Assembly (NCBI GenBank): GCA_934621295.1
Contig: CAKTVB010000009.1
Span: forward strand, 1 to 45,536
From: an uncultured Collinsella sp.
Lineage (GTDB): Bacteria; Actinomycetota; Coriobacteriia; Coriobacteriales; Coriobacteriaceae
DNA length: 45,536 nucleotides
Direction of reading: 5' to 3'
Part shown: positions 25,504 to 33,478 of the stretch, one piece after another
How positions within the stretch are numbered: the first letter of the stretch is position 1
Layout: each line of letters starts with the position of its first letter
Position numbers and translations under genes: made by a program
Notes under the pieces: model-generated
The model's database searches: none
The model's input: the letters and a program-made list of their open reading frames with translations, nothing else
What the model was told of the DNA's origin: nothing

Positions 25504-26202
25504 TTAGCCTTGGGTAACCTTTGATTCGTCCATGAAAAGCGGGGCGCCCAGGCGCGTAAAAAGCGCAAGCCAAATCAAAGCCGCGCAGAAACCTCCCAAA
25601 ACGTCGGAAGCATAGTGCACACCCAGATAAATGCGACTGACACCGATCATCAAGACGATGAAGCCAAACGCAATCGTGAACAGGTTGCGCTGGCGCCGGT
25701 CTTTCTCATGGCGCCAGATAAGCCAGACGATCAAACCATAAAATGCCATAGCTGCCATCGAGTGACCGGAAGGAAAACTGAAGCCTGTCTCTACGGCAAG
25801 CCTAAATCCCTCCGGCCGAGGACGCTGGACGAGCGACTTAAGAAAGACGTTGAGGCTCGCAACAAGCACGAGATTCACCGCGCAGCACCATCCCGGACGC
25901 CTGCCAGGCGCGAAAGCCGCGATGGCAAGGGTCATAACCACCAACACAACCGGTGTCGCCAGGGCGGAAAAACCCTCCATCACCGGAGTAAGCGCATCGC
26001 TGCGCAAGCGTTCGACAATGAGGCCATAGGCCAAGGAGTCAAGGCGCATGATTTCGCCCTCGAGTACCTCATCGAGCAAGTAGAGGAAGATCGCAAGACA
26101 TGAAGCGCAAACAACAACGCGCCAATTGGCACGGACAAGCTTCTTAAGGCGTCGGAAAATCCCGGCTGCATTCACGCCGCTCTTGCTCGACGTCTGATTC
26201 AT
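25504..26202 (-). CDS. PAP2-family membrane phosphatase
   Basis: Members of this family dephosphorylate lipid phosphates such as undecaprenyl pyrophosphate or phosphatidic acid at the membrane. The 232-residue protein has about six membrane segments and the three PAP2 motifs: KSLVQRPRP, then FPSGHSMAA, then SRIYLGVHYASDVLGG with the catalytic His and Asp. The ATG at 26202 was chosen because AAAGGA lies five nucleotides upstream. The frame continues upstream without family similarity. It stands alone on the minus strand, 176 bp downstream of queH. A BcrC/PgpB-type role in recycling undecaprenyl carrier is plausible and would fit the nearby WecA/TagO-like gene, but this is inference. Confidence 0.9.
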   Translation of the reverse strand: MNQTSSKSGVNAAGIFRRLKKLVRANWRVVVCASCLAIFLYLLDEVLEGEIMRLDSLAYGLIVERLRSDALTPVMEGFSALATPVVLVVMTLAIAAFAPGRRPGWCCAVNLVLVASLNVFLKSLVQRPRPEGFRLAVETGFSFPSGHSMAAMAFYGLIVWLIWRHEKDRRQRNLFTIAFGFIVLMIGVSRIYLGVHYASDVLGGFCAALIWLALFTRLGAPLFMDESKVTQG

Positions 26203-26378
26203 GATCATCCTTTCCAAGAAGCATGCGCGCACGTGACATGCGATACATCCACACAATGCGATGTATTGTTCCCCATCGCAGAGGCGGGCTCAGCGCAATC
26301 GAGCAAGTCACACAGGCTGCACGTAAAACGGTCGACAAAAGGCGCAGCACCGGTCGCACCACGCCGCCAGCAGCGGCA

Positions 26379-26978
26379 CTATTTGCGCGCCGCCTTTCGC
26401 TCATCGCGCAGCCGTGCGCGATCCATTGCCGCCTCGGCAGCAGAAAAACGGCATCCACAGTAGTTTTGGCGATACATCCCCAATTCGCGCGAGCGAAGCG
26501 TCGCCTGCGGATACCAGGGTCTAAAGTCACGAATTACGGGCGCAAGGCCATGAGATTCAGCGAGGCGAATAAGGACATCGTTGCACGTCTCAAACAGCTG
26601 ATACGGAGACACCGCAAGCGTCGTGGCAATATGCTCAAACCCCTCGCGCTCGGCCACACGGCATGCCTCGGCCAGGCGAAGTCCATAGCAGGCCCGGCAT
26701 CGGCGCTCGCGATCCTGTGCCCCGATCGGCGCGACCGCCCGCTCCCACGCGGCGCTGTCCTCGTGCGCTTCGATAAGCGCAATCCCTTCAGCCGAGCACC
26801 AACGGCGAAGCTCCGCCAAACGGCGCTCGTGCTCTTGCAGGGGCTGGATATTGGGATTGGTCCAGCAAATCGTAGGCACAAATCCTTCTTCCATCAAAAG
26901 CCGAACCGGCTCCAGGGAACATGGGGCGCAGCATGCATGCAACAATAGCGGTATCGCAGAGCTACTATTCACTATCAT
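26379..26978 (-). CDS. queH: Epoxyqueuosine reductase QueH
   Basis: QueH carries out the last step of queuosine synthesis in tRNA, reducing epoxyqueuosine to queuosine. It replaces the cobalamin-dependent QueG in many anaerobes. The 199-residue protein carries the defining cysteine motifs: HACCAPCS at the N-terminus, RCRACYGLRL in the middle and QNYCGC near the C-terminus. TNPNIQPLQEHERR is also present. Together they bind an iron-sulfur cluster and an additional metal site. Its start (ATG 26978, or GTG two codons later) lies inside the end of the DUF3267 gene, a 14-bp overlap, so translation is probably coupled. No queuosine transport or tgt gene is in this window. Confidence 0.95.
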   Translation of the reverse strand: MIVNSSSAIPLLLHACCAPCSLEPVRLLMEEGFVPTICWTNPNIQPLQEHERRLAELRRWCSAEGIALIEAHEDSAAWERAVAPIGAQDRERRCRACYGLRLAEACRVAEREGFEHIATTLAVSPYQLFETCNDVLIRLAESHGLAPVIRDFRPWYPQATLRSRELGMYRQNYCGCRFSAAEAAMDRARLRDERKAARK

Positions 26979-27570
26979 TCCCCTCGCCTTCTTCCTCGCC
27001 GTAAAAGCGAACGCCCCAGGCCTCGTCTTCACACCAGCGTATCCGGGGGTCGGAAACAATGGCGCGCGCATAAAACCAGTCGCCGGTGCACCCGGAAAGA
27101 TGAAGCACGCAAACCACCCAGGCAGCAAGACCACATCCAGAAAGGGCGCCCAAAGCGATGACGGCCCCCGTCACGATAACGGTCGGCGCAAGCACGATTG
27201 CAAGGTAGCGTCCTCTTGAATAGACAATCCCCTCGGCACAGGCGTATATCATGGCGACGTCGAGATTCCAACCAAAGGTAACATGCGAACCGCCGGGGCC
27301 AAATACCTTGAAAAACAAGGCGTGAACGCACTCATGAAGCGCGAAGGACACGAACGTCGCCATCACAATGCCGGCAAGCAGAAGGGCAGCTCCCCCAATT
27401 CCTCCGGCAATGGCCGCAGGCAGCTCGCAAGGGACGCCGCAAAGAAACAGGACCACTCCTCCAAGCGTCCCCGCCAGCAGCACCGCATAAGACGCCCGAC
27501 AGATAGATTGCAGGAACGTGGAGTCCTCAAACGTATGTATGTTACCGATTTCGTGCATGCCATCCAGCAT
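26965..27570 (-). CDS. DUF3267 zincin-like membrane protein
   Basis: The 201-residue protein matches the DUF3267 group of putative membrane metalloproteases. It has about four hydrophobic segments. An HExxH zinc motif (ALHECVHALFF, about residues 78-88) lies at the end of the second segment. A conserved HLSGCTGDWFYARA block (about 157-170) is typical of the family and probably completes the site. The C-terminal tail is acidic. The start is uncertain. The ATG at 27570 has no clear ribosome binding site, and an ATG four codons later is possible. The end overlaps queH. No substrate is known for the family, and any link with queuosine rests only on this overlap. Confidence 0.78.
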   Translation of the reverse strand: MLDGMHEIGNIHTFEDSTFLQSICRASYAVLLAGTLGGVVLFLCGVPCELPAAIAGGIGGAALLLAGIVMATFVSFALHECVHALFFKVFGPGGSHVTFGWNLDVAMIYACAEGIVYSRGRYLAIVLAPTVIVTGAVIALGALSGCGLAAWVVCVLHLSGCTGDWFYARAIVSDPRIRWCEDEAWGVRFYGEEEGEGNDSE

Positions 27571-27670
27571 ACACGCATTTTAAGCACGGTCGCGCCGCAT
27601 GTGCGATAATGCTACGGATACCGAAGAGCAGCAAAACCCGCCTGAGCGGGAACGCATCGATAGGAGCCTT

Positions 27671-29812
27671 ATGGCCGCAACATATGATATGGAATCCCGT
27701 CCCGCCTGGCCGCGCCGCGCTATCGTCACCGCTGGCGAACCCTATGGCAACAAGGGCCTGCACTTTGGCCATGTAGGCGGCGTCTTCGTGCCTGCCGATT
27801 TCTTCGCGCGCTTCCTGCGCGATCGCCTGGGACGCGAGAACGTGATTTTCACCTCGGGTACCGATTGCTACGGTTCACCCATCATGGAGAGCTACCGCAA
27901 GCTGCGCGAAAACGAGGGCTATGACAAGAGCATCGGCGAATACGTCGAGTCGAACCACAGCCGTCAGGCAGCCACCCTCAATAACTACGGCATCAGCTGC
28001 GATATCTACGGTGGCTCGGGACTCGAGCCCGCAGCCCCCATCCATGAGCACGTAACCGCCGAGATCATCAATCGCCTGCATGAGCGCGGCGTGATTTCGA
28101 AGCGCAGCACCCTGCAGTTCTTCGACACGAGTGCGAACACCTTCCTCAATGGACGTCAGGTCATCGGTCGCTGCCCTATCCAGGGCTGTAAGTCCGAGAA
28201 AGCCTATGCAGACGAGTGCGATCTGGGCCATCAGTTTGAGCCCGAAGAGCTCATTGCACCCAAAAGCCAGCTCACGGGCGAGGTGCCCGAGCTTCGCCCG
28301 GTTGACAACCTCTATTTCGATCTGCCGGCCTACCTCGACTTCATGAAGGATTACACTGCCGAACTCGCCCGCGACCCGCAGGTGCGCTCCGTGGTATCCA
28401 AGACCATGGAGGAGTGGTTACTCCCGGCACAGCTCTACATTCAAAATAAGTTCCGCGAGGCATTTGATGCCATCGAATCCGAGCTGCCCGAGCACACTGT
28501 CGTGGAGCCCGAGGGCAATAAGAGCTCCTTCACCGTGGTGTTCCCCAGCTGGAAAGAACGCGATGAGGCACATGCGGTTCTGGGACGCGGCGGCGTTCGT
28601 TTCCGCTCCGGCAAGGCGCTCGTACCCTTCCGCATCACCGGCAACATCGCCTGGGGTGTCCCCGTGCCCGCAATCGACGACGTGGAAAACGTCACCTGCT
28701 GGTGCTGGCCGGAAAGCCTCTGGGCGCCCATCAGCTACACGCGCACCGTTCTTGCCCGTGACGCCAAGCGCCTGGGCATCAGCGAAGGCGTAGCGGCGCA
28801 GGATGCCGCCCTTATGGGTGAGCCCTCCCCTGACTCCACGCAAGTTCCCGAGCCGGCGTATACGCACGGCTCTCTCGATTGGCACGACTGGTGGTGCTCC
28901 GATGATGCCGCCATCTATCAGTTCATCGGCCAGGACAACATCTACTTCTACTGCATCGCGCAGACCGCCATGTGGGAGGCACTCGGCTGGGACCTGCATC
29001 AGTCGACGGTGAGCGCTAACTACCACCTGCTCTACATGGGCAAAAAGGCAAGTTCCTCCTCCCAGACGCCTCCCCCACCGGCAGACGACCTGCTCAACCA
29101 CTACACCTGTGAGCAGATGCGTGCCCACTGGCTCTCGCTCGGCCTTTCCGAGAAGCCCGTTAGCTTTAGCCCCAAGGCGTATGACACGCGCGTGAGCGGC
29201 AAGGATAAGGAGGGCAACGAGATTCGCGCCTGCGATGACAAGCGCGTGATTGACCCTGCCCTCAAAGAGGGTGCGCTTCTCACCGGCGTCTTCAACCGTC
29301 TCGCCCGCTCCTGCTTCTATGGCGTCGCCGTGAAGGAAGGCGACGAGGCCAGCTACCGCACCGGATGCATTCCCGCAGGTGAGCCGACCCCCGAGGTTAT
29401 GCAAGCTTCGCAACAAGCCGCTCTCGCCTTTGAGCAGTACATGTACAAGTTCGAGACGCACCACGCGCTCTCGGTTTGCGACGAGTATCTCCGCGCCGCA
29501 AACAAGCGCTGGTCCGACGCCTCCAAGGCAGCAAAGAACGCGCAGGACGACGACGCCATGGCACAGGCTCTCGTCAACGCCTTCCACGAGCTGCGCGTGG
29601 CAACCATCCTCATGCACGGCATCGTTCCCGCCGGCTGCGAGCTGATCTGCGAGTACTTCGACATCGATCCCGTGGCTTTCTTTAGCTGGGATCATATCTT
29701 CGAGTCTACGAACCACTTTATCGAGACCCTGGGCGAGGAAGCCGGCAAGCACGCCGTCAAGCCGCTCCCGCCGCGCTTTGACTTCTTTGCCAAGCATCCG
29801 AGCCAATACTAA
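27671..29812 (+). CDS. metG: Divergent methionyl-tRNA synthetase (class I)
   Basis: The 713-residue protein is a class Ia methionyl-tRNA synthetase. The Rossmann fold begins with VTAGEPYGN and a HIGH-type HFGHVGG (31-37). A zinc-knuckle insertion (CPIQGC...ADEC...) is followed by a PELRPVDNLYFDLP region. The catalytic core ends with a VSANYHLLYMG segment. The KMSKS loop is replaced by KKASSSSQ followed by four prolines (about 458-470), then an anticodon-binding helical domain. I recall this KASSS-type loop from a clostridial MetRS branch, so it is a subfamily trait rather than damage. The ATG at 27671 has AGGAG four nucleotides upstream. Whether a canonical MetRS also exists in the genome cannot be seen here. 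Confidence 0.85.
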   Translation: MAATYDMESRPAWPRRAIVTAGEPYGNKGLHFGHVGGVFVPADFFARFLRDRLGRENVIFTSGTDCYGSPIMESYRKLRENEGYDKSIGEYVESNHSRQAATLNNYGISCDIYGGSGLEPAAPIHEHVTAEIINRLHERGVISKRSTLQFFDTSANTFLNGRQVIGRCPIQGCKSEKAYADECDLGHQFEPEELIAPKSQLTGEVPELRPVDNLYFDLPAYLDFMKDYTAELARDPQVRSVVSKTMEEWLLPAQLYIQNKFREAFDAIESELPEHTVVEPEGNKSSFTVVFPSWKERDEAHAVLGRGGVRFRSGKALVPFRITGNIAWGVPVPAIDDVENVTCWCWPESLWAPISYTRTVLARDAKRLGISEGVAAQDAALMGEPSPDSTQVPEPAYTHGSLDWHDWWCSDDAAIYQFIGQDNIYFYCIAQTAMWEALGWDLHQSTVSANYHLLYMGKKASSSSQTPPPPADDLLNHYTCEQMRAHWLSLGLSEKPVSFSPKAYDTRVSGKDKEGNEIRACDDKRVIDPALKEGALLTGVFNRLARSCFYGVAVKEGDEASYRTGCIPAGEPTPEVMQASQQAALAFEQYMYKFETHHALSVCDEYLRAANKRWSDASKAAKNAQDDDAMAQALVNAFHELRVATILMHGIVPAGCELICEYFDIDPVAFFSWDHIFESTNHFIETLGEEAGKHAVKPLPPRFDFFAKHPSQY

Positions 29813-29853
29813 GACGTCGGCGCTTGCATGCCTCAAACAGCTTCGCTTTGATT

Positions 29854-29885
29854 GAAGACCCTGCCTGTGCGGGGTCTTCTTTTTC
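29854..29885 (+). terminator. Rho-independent terminator of metG
   Basis: An 8-bp stem (29854-29861 with 29872-29879) is followed by TTTTTC, about 40 bp past the metG stop codon. Confidence 0.88.
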
Positions 29886-29903
29886 GGAGCCCGGCTCAAC
29901 CAA

Positions 29904-30030
29904 AGGTAGCCCTGTTGGGAGGCTCCCCGTTTTCGCTCGGTCAAGTCCTGGCTCGCACGAAGAGCACATTTAGTGCTCTTCGGCTCGTGCGGAATCTACG
30001 AAAACGGGGAGTCTCCCAACAGGACTACCT
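29904..30030. repeat. 127-bp imperfect hairpin element (MITE/REP-like)
   Basis: Two 32-bp arms (29904-29935 and 29999-30030) pair with only one mismatch and one G-T. An inner perfect 10-bp hairpin (29958-29967 with 29973-29982) closes the structure around a 5-nt loop. The element lies between the metG terminator and the bile salt hydrolase gene, outside any coding sequence. The arms hold the string CCCGTTTTCG and its complement. No transposase or clear target duplication is visible, and I saw no second copy in this window. Confidence 0.7.
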
Positions 30031-30043
30031 CAATGTTGCGGTA

Positions 30044-30066
30044 TTTCAAATCCCACAATCGGGATA
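30044..30066 (-). terminator. Weak terminator-like hairpin after bsh
   Basis: On the minus strand, ATCCC and GGGAT pair around a 6-nt loop and are followed by TTGAAATA. It lies just past the bsh stop codon. The stem is short, so this is tentative. Confidence 0.3.
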
Positions 30067-30078
30067 ACCAACCTCGCG

Positions 30079-31053
30079 CTAGCAGGAACTCGGGTCGAAT
30101 CGGGTCGGCTCAGGCGTCACCAATCCAGAAGCTCCGTTCGCATCCGCCAAGCCCACGCAATAGATTGTGGGATCGTCGTAGGTGTTGTAGTAATACATCC
30201 CCGTCGATGCCTCAAAGCAACCCGTATAGATAGTTTTCTCGAACTGGCCGTCCGCCATGGCGACAGCGCCTTCGACCATCGATACGTTTCCCAGCGTGTG
30301 GAACATGCGCGCAAGGTTGGCTACCGTACCATCCTTTGTTGGGTAGTTCGCATTGAGGAAAGCGGTCTTGACGAAGCGCGAAGGCGAATAGCAGTCGCCC
30401 GGGATACCACGCATGCCTGCGCCGGCACCAAAGGGTTTAAGTTCAGCCTTGCCCCATGTGCTCGTCTCGGGAAAGCCGTTGTTGGCCGTAATGTACGTGC
30501 GGAGGTTTTCCATATGCCAATCAAACGCGGGCTGATTGGCAAGAACATCAACCGGATCAGCGTGGACATGCAAGCCGTCTGCCATCTGCTCGACCACAAT
30601 GCTGCGGTTCGCATCGCCGATAATCCAATGCAGGTATGAAACGCCCAAACCCTCGCCCGCGGGCTTTCCCACAATCACCGTATTCGCAAGCGCCGCCTCA
30701 ACCTCTTCGACCGTGGAGAAATTCGCCGCGACCCAAAAGGGGAACTCATATGCACAAACATTAGTGGCACCGTCTTGAGGCTCGAGAGGAAACTCCGCAT
30801 AGCCGGGAAAATTAAGGCCTGCAACAGCCAAGCCCGCATCGTTTCCGCAGTCAAAGAACATGGGGTAGCCCTGATAGTCGATGCACATGCCAATCACCGC
30901 ATGAGCAGCCGGGGCATCATCCAAAAATGCATAGGGCACGGTTGAACCCTTCGCCCATACGCGCGGGCGCTCACCGTATCCAAACGCCCAATCAAGATTT
31001 CGACCCAGGTACATATCCCCCCGAGCATCGGTAAACCTAACGGCAGTGCACAT
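30079..31053 (-). CDS. bsh: Choloylglycine hydrolase family protein, probable bile salt hydrolase
   Basis: Bile salt hydrolases cut the glycine or taurine amide from conjugated bile acids in the gut. The 324-residue N-terminal nucleophile hydrolase starts Met-Cys-Thr, so Cys2 becomes the catalytic N-terminus after Met removal. The other active-site positions known from Clostridium perfringens CBAH-1 are visible: Arg18 and Asp21 in GRNLDW, Asn81 in GLNFPGY, an Asn in the VLANQPAFDWH block, and an Arg in GIPGDCYSPSRF. The overall resemblance to CBAH-1 (ANFSTVEEV, SIVVEQ, GMYYYNTY) is strong. The ATG at 31053 follows GGGAG six nucleotides upstream. There is no signal peptide. Penicillin V acylase activity is a less likely alternative. 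Confidence 0.88.
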   Translation of the reverse strand: MCTAVRFTDARGDMYLGRNLDWAFGYGERPRVWAKGSTVPYAFLDDAPAAHAVIGMCIDYQGYPMFFDCGNDAGLAVAGLNFPGYAEFPLEPQDGATNVCAYEFPFWVAANFSTVEEVEAALANTVIVGKPAGEGLGVSYLHWIIGDANRSIVVEQMADGLHVHADPVDVLANQPAFDWHMENLRTYITANNGFPETSTWGKAELKPFGAGAGMRGIPGDCYSPSRFVKTAFLNANYPTKDGTVANLARMFHTLGNVSMVEGAVAMADGQFEKTIYTGCFEASTGMYYYNTYDDPTIYCVGLADANGASGLVTPEPTRFDPSSC

Positions 31054-31130
31054 GCTTCGCTCCCATCTCATTGCGTATAGCTTTACAGTATCGGAGTCTA
31101 TGCATACCCAAACAAGCAAGAACATGGGGC

Positions 31131-31176
31131 AAAAACGCCGAGCATCCCTATATCTTCAAAAATGATGCCCTCAGCG
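31131..31176 (-). terminator. Probable terminator of the UbiB gene
   Basis: On the minus strand, CGCTGA(GG)GCATC pairs with GATGCTCGGCG around a loop of about 17 nt and runs into TTTTTG, just past the UbiB stop codon. The bulge lowers confidence. Confidence 0.55.
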
Positions 31177-31181
31177 CCCGT

Positions 31182-32945
31182 CTAGCGCCTTTTTCCGTGG
31201 CTGTTACGCCAGATCTCGCGACCAAGGCCTAACGCCAAGATTAAAGCCGCTAGATAGCCGATAAAGCCGATGACCGGGATGCCAAAGACCACAGGTTCGA
31301 TCTTTGCGTAATAGACTACCGAAGACCCAATAAACAGACCGGCGATGACAATTGCCATGGACATACGGTCAACGATGCTGCCAAGATGCCGCAAAACAGC
31401 CTCAGACCCCAGCAGCTGCGCGTTGATTTTTAACTGGCCACGTGTGAGCATGCGCGAAGCAAGACCCAAATATTCAGCTGCCTCAAGCTGACCTTTCGCC
31501 GCTCGATAAGCATCGTGCGCCAAATCCTGAGCAGCCTCCTGCATGCGCATGTAGCTGCTCTTCTCGTTCTTGATATGCGTCGAGATGATCTGGACCATAT
31601 TGACGTTGGGCATGTACTCGGAGAGCAGACCCTCGAGCGTCACCATGCCGCGCGCGAACATCGTAACCACACTGGGCAGCTCGACATCGTTCTTGCGCGC
31701 GAGATTCACTAATGAGGTGAGGAACTCGCCGATATCCAAGTCCTTAAGATCGAGACCGGCAAAATCGGCCACGATAAAATCGAGGTCCGACAAGAAAGCC
31801 GTATGGTCGAGTGCGGCAGAATCGCCGCGCGTAACGGCAAAACGCATCAATGAATCCTTGAGCTTGGGCACATCACCCTCGGCAACAGCGAAAATCATGT
31901 CCTTAACGATGCCGCGGTCGTGGCTCGACATGCGCCCGACCATGCCCAAATCGATAAAGTAGACGATGCCATCCTTGAGGATGATGTTTCCCGCATGAGG
32001 ATCAGCATGGAAAAAGCCGTCATCGAGAACCTGAGTGGAGTAGTCCTCCACGATTTGCCCGCCGATTTTCTCCAGGTCATAACCCTCGTTGCATAGACGA
32101 TCAGGGTCGCCAATCGAGATGCCGTCGATATAGTCCATCACCACGACGTGCTCAGTACAGAATTTCAAGTATGAACGGGGGCACGAGATACCGCGCGTCC
32201 CCTTGTGATAGGCGTAGAAGTCATCGAGGTTGCGCGCCTCCATGAGGAAGTTCGTCTCCTCACGGAAGGACTGCCACAGCTCTTCGACCACCCCCTTGAG
32301 GTCTACGAACTGATCGGTCTTCACGAATTTAGAGGCAAGGCGAACAATCGAGCGCATGATATCGATGTCTTGCGCCATGACCTGCTGGGCTCCGGGACGT
32401 TGCACTTTAACGGCAACGTCCTCGCCCGTGGCCAGACGTGCGCGATGAACCTGGGCAAGCGAAGCGCTTCCCAAGGGATTGGGATCGATAGCGTCAAAGA
32501 TGGCGCCGAGCTCCTGGCCGTATTCGGCCTCAAGGCACTCAAGAACCACCTGATAAGGAACCGGCTCCACATCGGAGCGCAGGCGACGCAGCTCGTCGCA
32601 AAACGGCTGGGGCAAGATCTCTGAGCGATTGGCAAGAATCTGCCCCATCTTAACGAACATGGGACCGAGCTCTTCAATCAGGCAGCGCAGGCGCACCGGC
32701 GTAAGGTTGCTCCATGCCTGATACTTGCGTACCAGGCGAATAATCTCGGCAATGCGCTGGCGACGACCGGCAGCAGAGAGCTTATACTCCTCCGCGGGAG
32801 CCATGACTTCCGGCTCCTGCGGAAAAATATCCGCCGCGCGCGGACGGTGTCTTCCGTCAGACGCCTGCGCTTCCATCTCTTCCATCACCGCTGCAACATC
32901 GGCATCGATGTCATGCGGCTGTGTCTCGTTTACATCTGGGGCCAT
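31182..32945 (-). CDS. UbiB/ABC1/ADCK-family atypical kinase
   Basis: The 587-residue protein belongs to the UbiB family of protein-kinase-like ATPases that support isoprenoid quinone synthesis or lipid homeostasis. The family-specific KxGQ motif appears as FVKMGQILANR, followed by the alanine-rich loop GSASLAQVH, the AVKVQRPG lysine, HADPHAGN and IDLGMVG (the DFG equivalent). Two hydrophobic segments at the C-terminus (about 530-580) anchor it in the membrane. An acidic N-terminal extension of about 50 residues is unconserved. It starts 6 bp after the phasin-like gene. Ubiquinone is not expected in such an anaerobe, so its partner could be menaquinone or another membrane lipid (inference). 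Confidence 0.9.
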   Translation of the reverse strand: MAPDVNETQPHDIDADVAAVMEEMEAQASDGRHRPRAADIFPQEPEVMAPAEEYKLSAAGRRQRIAEIIRLVRKYQAWSNLTPVRLRCLIEELGPMFVKMGQILANRSEILPQPFCDELRRLRSDVEPVPYQVVLECLEAEYGQELGAIFDAIDPNPLGSASLAQVHRARLATGEDVAVKVQRPGAQQVMAQDIDIMRSIVRLASKFVKTDQFVDLKGVVEELWQSFREETNFLMEARNLDDFYAYHKGTRGISCPRSYLKFCTEHVVVMDYIDGISIGDPDRLCNEGYDLEKIGGQIVEDYSTQVLDDGFFHADPHAGNIILKDGIVYFIDLGMVGRMSSHDRGIVKDMIFAVAEGDVPKLKDSLMRFAVTRGDSAALDHTAFLSDLDFIVADFAGLDLKDLDIGEFLTSLVNLARKNDVELPSVVTMFARGMVTLEGLLSEYMPNVNMVQIISTHIKNEKSSYMRMQEAAQDLAHDAYRAAKGQLEAAEYLGLASRMLTRGQLKINAQLLGSEAVLRHLGSIVDRMSMAIVIAGLFIGSSVVYYAKIEPVVFGIPVIGFIGYLAALILALGLGREIWRNSHGKRR

Positions 32946-32951
32946 ATGTGG

Positions 32952-33383
32952 CTACTCGCTTTGACCCTCTGCCGAATCCGCCTCGGGTGTCTTCTCATCG
33001 GCAGGCTCAACCTCAATCTTGACCGTGACCGTCGCGTCGTCAACCGAATCGACCAGATCGCGCACGTGGGCCAAAAACTCGGTACGCTCAGCTTTAGTAA
33101 GAAAACGGACGCGCGCCAAGATAAGCTCGTCAAGCACGCGCTCGGCCGTCGACTCGCCCTTCTCGCCCAAACGCTCGGTCACATCGGAGAACGCGCCACC
33201 TGCCTGCTCGAAGATATCGGACATGGAACGCGCGAAATCGGGCGCTGTCGCGTCAGAGCGAACCTGCTCCCCCTTAGCGTTCAGCGTGTCGAGCACCTCC
33301 TTGCCCTTCTCAGCCGTAAGCGCCGCGGCGCCAAAGCCGATGTTGACCATACCGTGAACGAGCTCTTCGAATTTAGTAACCAT
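32952..33383 (-). CDS. Phasin-like small coiled-coil protein
   Basis: The 143-residue protein has one amphipathic stretch near the N-terminus (VHGMVNIGFGAAALTAEKG), long charged helices with coiled-coil character, and an acidic C-terminal tail. The pattern resembles the phasin / polyhydroxyalkanoate-regulator superfamily, whose members coat lipid or polymer surfaces. No PHA synthase is nearby. The ATG at 33383 has GAGGAGG six nucleotides upstream, and a 15-codon upstream extension looks unrelated. It sits directly before the UbiB kinase gene, probably in one message. I recall similar pairs in clostridia, which suggests a joint role. The family call is moderate and the function is unknown. Confidence 0.65.
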   Translation of the reverse strand: MVTKFEELVHGMVNIGFGAAALTAEKGKEVLDTLNAKGEQVRSDATAPDFARSMSDIFEQAGGAFSDVTERLGEKGESTAERVLDELILARVRFLTKAERTEFLAHVRDLVDSVDDATVTVKIEVEPADEKTPEADSAEGQSE

Positions 33384-33478
33384 CAGTTGCCTCCTCGGAA
33401 CAGAGCAACGCCTTGTTGCGCACAACATTGCTCCCCTTGTACCCCATTAAACGGCGACATAACAGCGCTCTCGCTCCA

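Noticed and set aside
26223..26290. Near-repeated ATGCGAT strings upstream of the PAP2 gene
   Set aside because: The two copies differ and the partial inverted pairing is weak. It is not distinct enough to call an operator.
28418..29944. A 508-codon open frame opposite metG
   Set aside because: It is antisense to a well-supported synthetase gene, has no recognisable domain and its start lies past the metG terminator.
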